Shown piece by piece: positions 1 through 5,171 of a stretch of DNA of 5,171 nucleotides. This stretch comes from JAYWFX01 sp043778575 (GTDB taxonomy: Bacteria; Patescibacteriota; JACMRA01). Position numbers and translations under genes: made by a program. Under the pieces are notes generated by a model, which worked only from the letters and a program-made list of their open reading frames with translations, was not told the origin of the DNA and did no database searches. The stretch is taken from positions 1 through 5,171 of the forward strand of contig JAYWFX010000099.1 in the NCBI GenBank assembly GCA_043778575.1, in the 5' to 3' direction. Position 1 is the stretch's first letter; each line of letters begins with the position of its first letter.

Positions 1-6
1 TATAAT
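1..6 (+). promoter_or_regulatory. Candidate -10 box for the five-helix membrane protein
   Basis: The first six bases are a perfect TATAAT. A start of transcription about seven bases downstream (near base 13) would leave a leader of about 14 bases before the ATG at 27. That leader is pyrimidine- and CA-rich and holds no Shine-Dalgarno motif. The matching -35 box would lie outside the window, so only half of the promoter can be judged. A perfect hexamer is not rare in DNA this AT-rich. Confidence 0.45.
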
Positions 7-26
7 TTCCCCAACACCACTTTACT

Positions 27-1163
27 ATGTTCAAAACAATTATTTCCAGAAGACTTTTAGCTGGTTTACTTTTTTTCAATTCCACGGTTGGACTGTTGAG
101 CTTGCTTCATATATTAGATACGCTGTGGACAAAAGATAGTATCACCACAAATCTCGCTGAATTTATATTCAAACTGGATTTTCCACATATTTTTCGAGAC
201 CACTTTCACGCCACAAATGATCTAGCAGTGTATATTTTTATCTTTTTTCTACTCGTTAATATACTGTTAGTCTGTACCACAGTATTTATTTCCCAAAATT
301 GCTTATTTCTCATCACTCCTAAAAATCTCGATGAGCGTGGCACAAACATCCGAAATAAAGTTGTACAAACTGCTTTCCCTGTGGTGATTGTGGTAGCTTT
401 GGTTTGGTTACTAGCAAAGTTTTATACTGAGCTTACCCTTTTTGAAAGATGGAGTGCAGACTCACAATCGGGTTATTTTTGGACTACATTTTCTACTTAT
501 CTAATTTTAATTCCTATTGTGATTACTCCATTTTGTGTTGCACTTTGGATGGATACTGAAAAAACCTTTATCAATCCCTACAGCAACAAATCATCGATGA
601 GAAACTCTTCGATCAAAATTTTAGGGGTTTGTCTGATAATTGTAGGTTTATTTGGGGGGATGATCTATCGGCAATTAGCACAAGATGAGGTCTTTTATTT
701 GGATTTCAACAAAAAGAATATCGAAGTATCAGGAAATGCTCACCACAATATAATTATCGACCCAACACTAGAAAACGGTACTGTATTCAGTGGTAGCAAG
801 CGAGCAAATATCTGGAATCTGTCAGCAACTGGGACGAAAGCTCAGGAAGAGTTACTAGATTTTTTGTATAACCCGAGTAAGCAGTTTGATAGTATGAGTT
901 ATCAAACCAATATGAGCGATGATGCTGGACTTTTGTATATAAATTCAGTTAATCGACTTCCATTGACGGATGCTCTCTTTGGAGTTCCAGAGGTTACGAT
1001 TCGGGTGCGTTCACTGGATTCACTCAAAGTTACTGGTGCCAAGAGTATTGATGTAAAGACAGTTGACGGTATGTGTGTTGATCAAAAAAAGTTTACTTTG
1101 ACTGTAAATGACTCCAGTGCGGACATTGCCTCATTATCACCACTATGTTTTATCAAAAAATAG
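27..1163 (+). CDS. Five-helix membrane protein with C-terminal beta-rich outer domain
   Basis: This 378-residue protein is not recognised with certainty. Hydrophobic segments at about residues 10-30, 66-90, 112-132, 151-174 and 196-214 look like five membrane helices. Positive charge clusters at the N-terminus (Arg8, Arg9), around 98-111 and around 179-197, so the N-terminus and these loops should be cytoplasmic and the region after residue 215 extracytoplasmic. That C-terminal part (about 222-378) alternates short hydrophobic and polar stretches typical of beta strands. Phrases such as IEVSGN (232-237), LDSLKVTGAKSIDVK (330-344) and FTLTVNDSSADI (356-367) recall the head domain of DUF2807 (GIN-domain) proteins, in which repeated strands stack into a beta solenoid. 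This is resemblance by eye only. In other bacteria such domains follow membrane segments and are thought to act at the envelope; I assign no specific role. The ATG at 27 has no Shine-Dalgarno motif. The gene ends with TAG, 45 bases before the next start. Confidence 0.82.
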   Translation: MFKTIISRRLLAGLLFFNSTVGLLSLLHILDTLWTKDSITTNLAEFIFKLDFPHIFRDHFHATNDLAVYIFIFFLLVNILLVCTTVFISQNCLFLITPKNLDERGTNIRNKVVQTAFPVVIVVALVWLLAKFYTELTLFERWSADSQSGYFWTTFSTYLILIPIVITPFCVALWMDTEKTFINPYSNKSSMRNSSIKILGVCLIIVGLFGGMIYRQLAQDEVFYLDFNKKNIEVSGNAHHNIIIDPTLENGTVFSGSKRANIWNLSATGTKAQEELLDFLYNPSKQFDSMSYQTNMSDDAGLLYINSVNRLPLTDALFGVPEVTIRVRSLDSLKVTGAKSIDVKTVDGMCVDQKKFTLTVNDSSADIASLSPLCFIKK

Positions 1164-1172
1164 AAACTACGT

Positions 1173-1202
1173 TTGACAATCTGTAGGTATTGCAAATACA
1201 AT
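1173..1202 (+). promoter_or_regulatory. Strong sigma70-type promoter, probably leaderless
   Basis: A perfect TTGACA (1173-1178) is followed after an 18-base spacer by TACAAT (1197-1202), one mismatch from consensus. The ATG at 1209 begins seven bases after the last base of the -10 box, where transcription would normally start. The mRNA is therefore predicted to begin at or next to the start codon. It is the best promoter in the window, and it shows why the upstream TTG start at 1173 is unlikely: that codon is part of the -35 box. Confidence 0.75.
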
Positions 1203-1208
1203 TCATTT

Positions 1209-1574
1209 ATGACTGAAGTAATTTTAACTCCTCAATTCAAACCTCAACCGACATTTGATGAAACCCTGTGGAAAAGTTATGAATATCTCAAACAATTACT
1301 AGCTCAAAATTGGTCAGCTTTGAATAAGTTTTTAGACAAACTATTTTTTGCTGTTGAGCGTGATAAAGATATTGTCACTTATGATACTAAACATGAAGCT
1401 GTAGGGGCTTTATTAGATGATGGGTTTGAAGAGGTGCCAGAGACTGATGGTGCTGATTATCAGAATCCAATCACTGGTGAAGGTGCAGCAATACAATGGG
1501 TAGGTGATGAGGATGAAGGTGAAGAGGGTGCCACAGCGGTACATTTCTTTCCTGAGGAGACAGTAGCTGAATAA
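1209..1574 (+). CDS. Small, highly acidic hypothetical protein
   Basis: This 121-residue protein matches no family I recognise. The frame stays open upstream to a TTG at 1173, which would add 12 residues including a CxxC. That stretch is occupied by the promoter, so the ATG at 1209 is preferred. From this start the protein has no cysteine, no signal peptide and no membrane helix. Residues 18-50 (from ETLWKSYEYL to KLFFAVE) look like one or two amphipathic helices with aromatic residues. Residues 56-71 could form a further helix. The second half is rich in Asp, Glu and Gly, with an acidic run at about 100-106 (DEDEGEE) and an acidic tail, so the protein should be soluble and strongly anionic. 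A cytoplasmic binding or adaptor protein would fit, but that is speculation. The start codon of the photolyase-family gene lies 47 bases downstream, behind its own candidate promoter. The strong promoter and coherent composition argue for a real gene. Confidence 0.78.
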   Translation: MTEVILTPQFKPQPTFDETLWKSYEYLKQLLAQNWSALNKFLDKLFFAVERDKDIVTYDTKHEAVGALLDDGFEEVPETDGADYQNPITGEGAAIQWVGDEDEGEEGATAVHFFPEETVAE

Positions 1575-1585
1575 TATAAGTTTTT

Positions 1586-1615
1586 TTGACTAATCTCACT
1601 AACTCACTTCAGTTT
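1586..1615 (+). promoter_or_regulatory. Candidate promoter of the photolyase-family gene
   Basis: TTGACT (1586-1591) matches the -35 consensus at five of six positions and lies 35 bases before the ATG at 1621. After an 18-base spacer comes CAGTTT (1610-1615), a poor -10 box that keeps only the second-position A and final T. The geometry repeats that of the promoter at 1173-1202 and again implies transcription starting at or near the ATG. The run of seven T at 1581-1587 overlaps the -35 box and has no stem before it, so it is not a terminator. Confidence 0.4.
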
Positions 1616-1620
1616 TGTGT

Positions 1621-3123
1621 ATGAAGACACTGTTATTGATTTTGGGGGATCAGCTGTTTGAAGATCATGCTGGAGTAGATTTGGCAGATACTATTTTGAT
1701 GATTGAGTCACCTGAAATCTGTAGTCGACACCGTTATCACAAACAAAAGATAGCCTATATCTGGACTTGTATGCGTGAATATCGGGATGTACTGCTCAAA
1801 AAGTATCCTGAAAAACAGATTATTTATATCGACATTACTCAGCAGAAATCTTTTGAAAGTGTTTTCTCTGAGCTATCATCTGACTATACGAAGTCAATAT
1901 ATTTGGAGATTACCGATAAAGCTTTTAGTCTACATATCGACGCCTTGTGCAAAAAGTATTTCACTGGAGTTGAGGTTGTTTCTGATTCTGACATGTTTTT
2001 GACGACCAGAGACGATTTTAGTGATTATCTTCAAAACAAAACTGCCAAGCGACTATTGATGCAGGACTTTTATATCTGGCAGCGTAGGAGGCTGGGAATC
2101 TTGGTAAACTCCGCAGGTCAGCCAATCGGTGAAAAATGGTCATTTGACGAAGAAAATAGAAAGAAGCTCCCAAAAAATATTGCTATTCCAGAGAGGGTTT
2201 CAGCCCCCCAAAGTCCGCATTTTACAGAGGTTCAAACTGCAGTCCAGACATATTTTCCTAATAATCCGGGCGAACTGACTCAGCTATATTTTCCGATTAA
2301 TCATACAGATGCACAAAACTGGCTCCAGAATTTCTTTGAAAACTACTTGGAATTATTTGGCGATTATGAAGATGCTTTGACGGATCGTGCTGATCTAGTG
2401 TTTCACTCAGCTTTGACTCCCATGCTCAACAATGGTCTATTGACACCTCGATATGTTCTGGATCAGCTAGCAGTATTTTGTAAAAACCAATGGAATTTTG
2501 ATATATTTTCTAGTGACGATCTGATAGGCAGTGCTCCAATTAATTCAATCGAGGGTTTTATCAGGCAAATTATCGGCTGGAGAGAGTGGATAAAGGGTAT
2601 GTACGACACTAAATACAGCGAAAATATCGACGAGTACAATTATTTTAAGCATACCAAACCACTGCCCAATTATTTTTATGATTATGATGAAATGATAAAA
2701 CTCGAGAGTACAAACTATCCACTAGCAAAAGCCCTTCAAAAAGTCTGGAAAACTGGGTATAACCATCATATCGAGCGGTTGATGGTCATCGCTAACTGGA
2801 TGGTGCTCAGTCAGTACGACCCAAAGGCTTGTTTTAATTGGTTTATGGAGATGTATGTAGATGCTTACGACTGGGTGATGGTGCCCAATGTGCTCGGTAT
2901 GGGTTTATTTGCTGATGGTGGGATTTTTGCTACTAAACCATATATTTCAGGCGGTAACTACATCAAAAAAATGAGTGATTACCAAGACTCAAAAACGTGG
3001 GAGTCGCTGTGGACAGATTTGTTTTGGCAATTCCTCCTCAGGCATGAGACCTTTTTTAATTCAAACCCGAGGATGTCGATGCTGATCAGCGGTCACAAAA
3101 AACGAAACCCAACCAAAATCTGA
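1621..3123 (+). CDS. FeS-BCP/CryB-type photolyase homologue lacking the Fe-S cysteines
   Basis: This 500-residue protein belongs to the deoxyribodipyrimidine photolyase-related (CryB/PhrB-like, 'FeS-BCP') family: flavoproteins that use light and FADH- to repair (6-4) photoproducts or act as cryptochromes. The N-terminal Rossmann antenna domain shows LGDQL (8-12) and HKQK (40-43). The helical FAD domain shows FGDYEDA (246-252), FHSALTPMLNNGLLTP (261-276), SIEGFIRQIIGWREW (309-323), GYNHHIERLMV (379-389), YVDAYDWV (411-418), MGLFADGG and NPRM (482-485). His382/His383 match the His pair at the lesion site of Agrobacterium PhrB. The four [4Fe-4S] cysteines of the family are absent. Pro367 and Gln455 sit where PhrB has Cys350 and Cys438, with the same 88-residue spacing; the loop carrying the other two is about nine residues shorter. 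The C-terminus is also short. The ATG at 1621 is preferred over a TTG two codons upstream because it fits the promoter spacing; there is no Shine-Dalgarno motif. Family assignment is firm; activity is unproven. Confidence 0.95.
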   Translation: MKTLLLILGDQLFEDHAGVDLADTILMIESPEICSRHRYHKQKIAYIWTCMREYRDVLLKKYPEKQIIYIDITQQKSFESVFSELSSDYTKSIYLEITDKAFSLHIDALCKKYFTGVEVVSDSDMFLTTRDDFSDYLQNKTAKRLLMQDFYIWQRRRLGILVNSAGQPIGEKWSFDEENRKKLPKNIAIPERVSAPQSPHFTEVQTAVQTYFPNNPGELTQLYFPINHTDAQNWLQNFFENYLELFGDYEDALTDRADLVFHSALTPMLNNGLLTPRYVLDQLAVFCKNQWNFDIFSSDDLIGSAPINSIEGFIRQIIGWREWIKGMYDTKYSENIDEYNYFKHTKPLPNYFYDYDEMIKLESTNYPLAKALQKVWKTGYNHHIERLMVIANWMVLSQYDPKACFNWFMEMYVDAYDWVMVPNVLGMGLFADGGIFATKPYISGGNYIKKMSDYQDSKTWESLWTDLFWQFLLRHETFFNSNPRMSMLISGHKKRNPTKI

Positions 3124-3189
3124 TCTAAAAAACACAGTTTAAAAACCCGAGTTTGTCATCCACCAAAATATATGTTAGTTATTAGGCTG

Positions 3190-3200
3190 TAAAATATATT
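3190..3200 (+). promoter_or_regulatory. Weak candidate -10 region for the Tat-exported protein gene
   Basis: Two overlapping -10-like hexamers, TAAAAT (3190-3195) and TATATT (3195-3200), lie just before the ATG at 3204. From TAAAAT, transcription would start at or within a base or two of the ATG. No convincing -35 box sits 17-18 bases upstream. A TTGTCA at 3153-3158 could pair with the weak TAGTTA (3176-3181) instead, giving a leader of about 16 bases. The choice between them cannot be settled by eye. Confidence 0.28.
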
Positions 3201-3203
3201 TGT

Positions 3204-4271
3204 ATGATTGATAGATTAGAAAGAGTAGGCGATAAAAAGATAGGTAGAAGAAGATTTTTGAAATATTTTACTTTTGTCGCTACTAGTGTTGCTCTACCTA
3301 AATTATTGGACGGAGGAGATTCCGTTGCTCAGGTTGCTCAACCAAAAACTCAAACTCAATTATTAGAGCCTGCTGTAGAGGTGGAGTCGCTGGCACAAAT
3401 CAAAACACGCTTACTGGATAATTACGAGAAACTGGCTACAGGGTTTAAAACCAGCGGTCAGTGGATACAAAGATCTCTCGAGTCGATAGCTGAAAATCCT
3501 GATGTCATAAAAGCACTCTCAAACGATCCAAGGCTACTCGGACTGTATCGAGCTTTAGCAAATGAATATGCTTCTGGTCTGGCAGACGTAAAGTTTGTTT
3601 CTCGACTTCGAGCTGATCGTTTCCGTAAATATGACGTTTCTGTAATTCCCTCAGATGCTAGAAATCCCCAAGTTTCTCCGCCACCTCTAGCCAGCAGTTT
3701 TGAATTATTTGGTCTGAGAGGGGCTGAATCTGCAGAAAAGATACCAGATTTCAAAACAATTATTGAGCAATTTGCACAGCGTGTGAGTTCTGATTTCAAT
3801 GGTTTGCCTGCGTTGCCTGCTACACTTAGATATGATTTCAGTTCATTACCGCCAAAAGAAAGAAATATATTTACTGGTATTCTGAATGCATTTAGTTGTG
3901 CCGACCTCGGTCAAGCAATTGGTGGTAGCTCAGATCCAAACTCATGGCTCAATTATGAGAATATTTTTACAAATACTGTTGGTCAGTTATCTCCAAAAGC
4001 TACGGATAGATTCTCTGACAGAGAGATAAATGATAGATTAGAGCTACTATTTAGTGTAGGTTTTTTGTCATTGAGGGCTAGTCAGTTGATTGCTAGTAGT
4101 ATTCAAAATGAAATCGGTGGTTGCTATAAAAAGATATTAGATGCAAATCAACTCCAAGACAGGCAACTATTATCAGATGTCAAAGGTGCTGCTCAGATTT
4201 GTGAAGACAGTATTATTGCTACTCTGCAGGTGGTAGCTGACGGATTAACTAAAGTCGGAATCAAAGTTTAA
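3204..4271 (+). CDS. Tat-signal protein with helical mature domain, function unknown
   Basis: This 355-residue protein begins with a textbook twin-arginine signal: a basic N-region, then GRRRFLK (14-20), which fits the S/G-RR-x-F-L-K consensus. A hydrophobic stretch (about 21-32) and a small-residue region with a plausible signal-peptidase site near SVA (40-42) follow. No lipobox cysteine is present. Tat substrates normally fold in the cytoplasm before export, often around a cofactor. The mature part (about 43-355) looks almost entirely helical, for example 62-93, 110-127, 182-197, 274-304 and 320-350, with a proline-rich linker at about 148-162. Three cysteines (232, 307, 333) and scattered acidic residues form no cofactor motif I know. 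I recognise no family. A secreted or wall-side structural protein, or a binding protein, would fit, but no function is assigned. The gene converges on the PrgI-family gene with only 39 bases between the stops and no clear terminator. No Shine-Dalgarno motif precedes the ATG. Confidence 0.85.
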   Translation: MIDRLERVGDKKIGRRRFLKYFTFVATSVALPKLLDGGDSVAQVAQPKTQTQLLEPAVEVESLAQIKTRLLDNYEKLATGFKTSGQWIQRSLESIAENPDVIKALSNDPRLLGLYRALANEYASGLADVKFVSRLRADRFRKYDVSVIPSDARNPQVSPPPLASSFELFGLRGAESAEKIPDFKTIIEQFAQRVSSDFNGLPALPATLRYDFSSLPPKERNIFTGILNAFSCADLGQAIGGSSDPNSWLNYENIFTNTVGQLSPKATDRFSDREINDRLELLFSVGFLSLRASQLIASSIQNEIGGCYKKILDANQLQDRQLLSDVKGAAQICEDSIIATLQVVADGLTKVGIKV

Positions 4272-4310
4272 AACTAAAACCACAATCAAAACTCAAGTGA
4301 TGTTTAGTGA

Positions 4311-4886
4311 TTATCTTGTTCTGCGGTTTTTTTGCTGGGCCAAGGCGTCTTTTAGTTCGTGCTCTCTCTCCTCGATCATCATCTCCTTATTTTTTACTTG
4401 AACCAGAGTGTTGGTTGTGGTCTTGTCGATGATACTTGCTAATTGGCGGATTTTTCTGGCTTGAGCTGTCAGGGTGTCATTTGCGTCATGTTCGTCTTCG
4501 ATGTCAATTTTTTGCGACATAGCTAGTTTCCATCTCGCCATAATTTTGTCTTGGGTGAGTTCTAGTAGCTGTTTGTTGAGGTCTTCGATTTCTGGTACAC
4601 GGCAATACACGAGCTGCCTAGGTTTGGTGTTGTAGATTACCATTTTCAGGATGTAGATTTCGCTCGCTCGACCGTTATATCTTCCAAAAGCTAAATAGAG
4701 TGCTAGTCCCATCACTGGAGATATCGGTATCAATGTTCCCCAAGTTCCGAGAATCGGTGTAGCTAAAGAAAAGATTACACTACTTATGAGAAATCCCCCA
4801 AAAGCATACCCGAGCTGTCTCATGTTGAGCCCGAAAACAATACTCTCACCAGAGTCTAAAAATTGGGGTACGGAATAGGATGCCAT
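4311..4886 (-). CDS. PrgI-family membrane protein with charged C-terminal extension
   Basis: This 191-residue protein resembles the PrgI family, small two-helix membrane proteins of type IV secretion and conjugation machinery that probably fill the VirB3 position beside the VirB4 ATPase. The family pattern is visible: an N-terminal VPQFLDSGESIVFGLNMRQL (6-25), membrane segments at about 26-44 and 49-68, then GRASEIYILKMVIYNTKPRQLVY (72-94), where the family has a loop, a short helix and an Arg/Lys-Pro-Arg element. Residues 97-191 are an added cytoplasmic region that is highly charged and probably coiled-coil (98-125 and 140-185), ending in NRRTR. The frame stays open 15 codons upstream to a TTG, but the ATG at 4886 begins at the conserved part and fits a candidate promoter. 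No VirB4 or other secretion gene follows: the next gene downstream is convergent. It is either an isolated copy or one whose partners lie elsewhere. Confidence 0.82.
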   Translation of the reverse strand: MASYSVPQFLDSGESIVFGLNMRQLGYAFGGFLISSVIFSLATPILGTWGTLIPISPVMGLALYLAFGRYNGRASEIYILKMVIYNTKPRQLVYCRVPEIEDLNKQLLELTQDKIMARWKLAMSQKIDIEDEHDANDTLTAQARKIRQLASIIDKTTTNTLVQVKNKEMMIEEREHELKDALAQQKNRRTR

Positions 4887-4893
4887 TACGATA

Positions 4894-4922
4894 AGTGTGA
4901 TAGAAGTTTGTATTAATGACAA
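4894..4922 (-). promoter_or_regulatory. Candidate promoter of the PrgI-family gene
   Basis: Read on the minus strand, TTGTCA (4922-4917) is a five-of-six match to the -35 box and lies 36 bases before the ATG at 4886. A 17-base spacer leads to CACACT (4899-4894), a weak -10 box, then seven bases to the ATG. An alternative -10, TATCAC, fits the consensus better but has a spacer of only 14. No Shine-Dalgarno motif is present. The -35 position, matching that of other genes here, is the main support. Confidence 0.35.
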
Positions 4923-4955
4923 GCTTAACAATCGATCTAATAATCACTCATTAAT
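4912..4955. repeat. 8-bp inverted repeat in the divergent intergenic region
   Basis: ATTAATGA (4912-4919) and its exact reverse complement TCATTAAT (4948-4955) are separated by 28 bases. The left arm overlaps the candidate -35 box of the PrgI-family gene (4917-4922). The right arm lies 25 bases upstream of the rsmA -35 box. The arrangement could be a pair of half-sites for a regulator acting on one or both genes. In AT-rich DNA an 8-bp repeat of this composition can also arise by chance, and the long loop makes a structural RNA role unlikely. Confidence 0.3.
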
Positions 4956-4979
4956 CAGTTTGATTTATTGCTTTCATTT

Positions 4980-5009
4980 TTGACATGTTGTGGTTTGTTG
5001 GGTGATTGT
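4980..5009 (+). promoter_or_regulatory. Candidate rsmA promoter
   Basis: A perfect TTGACA (4980-4985) is followed by an 18-base spacer and GATTGT (5004-5009), which keeps the key second-position A and final T. A 17-base spacer would give TGATTG, a worse match. Eight bases separate the -10 box from the ATG at 5018, so the transcript is predicted to have a leader of at most a few bases. The surrounding GT-rich stretch (4986-5017) contains no Shine-Dalgarno sequence. Confidence 0.5.
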
Positions 5010-5017
5010 TCGTTGGT

Positions 5018-5171
5018 ATGAAATCCGAACTCGTTGCAAAAAAGAAATTTAGTCAAAACTTTTTGGTAGATCCAGCTGGAAAAGAGCGTGTAAAAAAACA
5101 AGTGCTTGAATTCTTGGAAAAATATCCTGACAGACCAGTGATAGAGATTGGGCCAGGGCAGGGTGATATTA
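5018..5171 (+). CDS. rsmA: 16S rRNA dimethyladenosine transferase RsmA/KsgA (5' part)
   Basis: Only the first 51 codons are inside the window; the gene runs off the right edge. RsmA uses S-adenosylmethionine to dimethylate two adjacent adenines (A1518 and A1519 in E. coli numbering) in the last helix of 16S rRNA during late assembly of the 30S subunit. The diagnostic N-terminal KKKFSQNFLVD (8-18) matches the family's K-x-x-F-x-QNFL-x-D signature. VIEIGPGQGD (41-50) is the glycine-rich motif I that binds the methyl donor. The ATG at 5018 puts the QNFL motif at the usual distance from the start. It is transcribed away from the PrgI-family gene. The rest of the catalytic domain, including the NLPY motif, lies beyond the window and cannot be checked. 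Confidence 0.95.
   Translation, partial: MKSELVAKKKFSQNFLVDPAGKERVKKQVLEFLEKYPDRPVIEIGPGQGDI

Noticed and set aside
1164..1174. AAAC-N3-GTTT mini-palindrome after the first gene, with a similar one at 3130-3140 after the photolyase-family gene
   Set aside because: Stems of four A/T-rich pairs with three-base loops and no following T-run are too weak to be terminators; the first also runs into the -35 box.
1173..1208. TTG start giving the acidic protein a 12-residue N-terminus with a CxxC
   Set aside because: The TTG is part of a perfect -35 box and this stretch carries the whole promoter; the ATG at 1209 is better placed.
1775..2002. 75-codon open frame on the plus strand
   Set aside because: It lies wholly inside the photolyase-family gene in another frame; the encoded residues show no motif and the overlapped frame has strong family signatures.
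3121..3192. Reading TGA as glycine (code 25, used by Gracilibacteria and Absconditabacteria)
   Set aside because: Read-through would add 23 residues, up to a TAA at 3190, that do not resemble the family's C-terminal helix. No in-frame TGA is needed anywhere else in the window, so the standard code fits.
3458..3799. 113-codon open frame on the minus strand
   Set aside because: It is antisense to the Tat-signal protein gene, has no promoter or motif, and its Ser/Arg-rich composition is typical of a shadow frame.
4296..4311. Direct repeat AGTGAT (4296-4301 and 4306-4311) between the convergent genes
   Set aside because: Two six-base copies are expected by chance; no stem or T-run makes this a bidirectional terminator.
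4887..4931. TTG start adding 15 residues to the PrgI-family protein
   Set aside because: The extra residues fall outside the conserved core and overlap the candidate promoter; the ATG at 4886 matches the usual start just before VPQF.
1..5171. CRISPR arrays, tRNA or rRNA genes, transposases, phage attachment sites
   Set aside because: I saw no regularly spaced repeats, cloverleaf-like sequences, transposase motifs or long terminal repeats on either strand.

Overview
The window is AT-rich, non-repetitive bacterial chromosome using the standard bacterial code: TGA ends the photolyase-family gene, and the other genes end in TAG or TAA. It looks like a member of the Candidate Phyla Radiation (Patescibacteria). 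The grounds are a stand-alone PrgI-family membrane protein of the kind common in that group, several genes with no recognisable relatives, short intergenic gaps, and no Shine-Dalgarno sequence before any of the six starts. The phylum assignment is an inference; no rRNA or other decisive marker is present.

Layout, left to right. (1) 27-1163, plus strand: a five-helix membrane protein with a C-terminal beta-rich domain predicted to lie outside the membrane. (2) 1209-1574, plus: a 121-residue, very acidic orphan protein behind the best promoter in the window. (3) 1621-3123, plus: a full-length member of the photolyase/cryptochrome class usually called FeS-BCP or CryB/PhrB-like. It carries the family motifs, but none of the four cysteines that normally hold the [4Fe-4S] cluster. 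(4) 3204-4271, plus: a protein with a clear twin-arginine (Tat) signal and an apparently all-helical mature part of unknown function. (5) 4311-4886, minus: a PrgI-family protein with a long charged C-terminal extension. (6) 5018 to the right edge, plus: the first 51 codons of rsmA (ksgA), the 16S rRNA dimethyladenosine transferase.

There is no evidence that these genes form one pathway. Each seems to have its own promoter, so the region reads as a row of single-gene transcription units. Genes 4 and 5 converge; genes 5 and 6 diverge from a 131-bp gap that also holds an 8-bp inverted repeat. In four cases a TTGACA-like -35 box lies 35-38 bases before the chosen start codon. That places the expected transcription start on or within about three bases of the ATG, and suggests leaderless mRNAs.

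The most interesting item is the photolyase homologue. It has lost every cluster ligand and most of the cluster-binding loop, yet keeps the flavin-domain motifs and the His pair at the lesion site.
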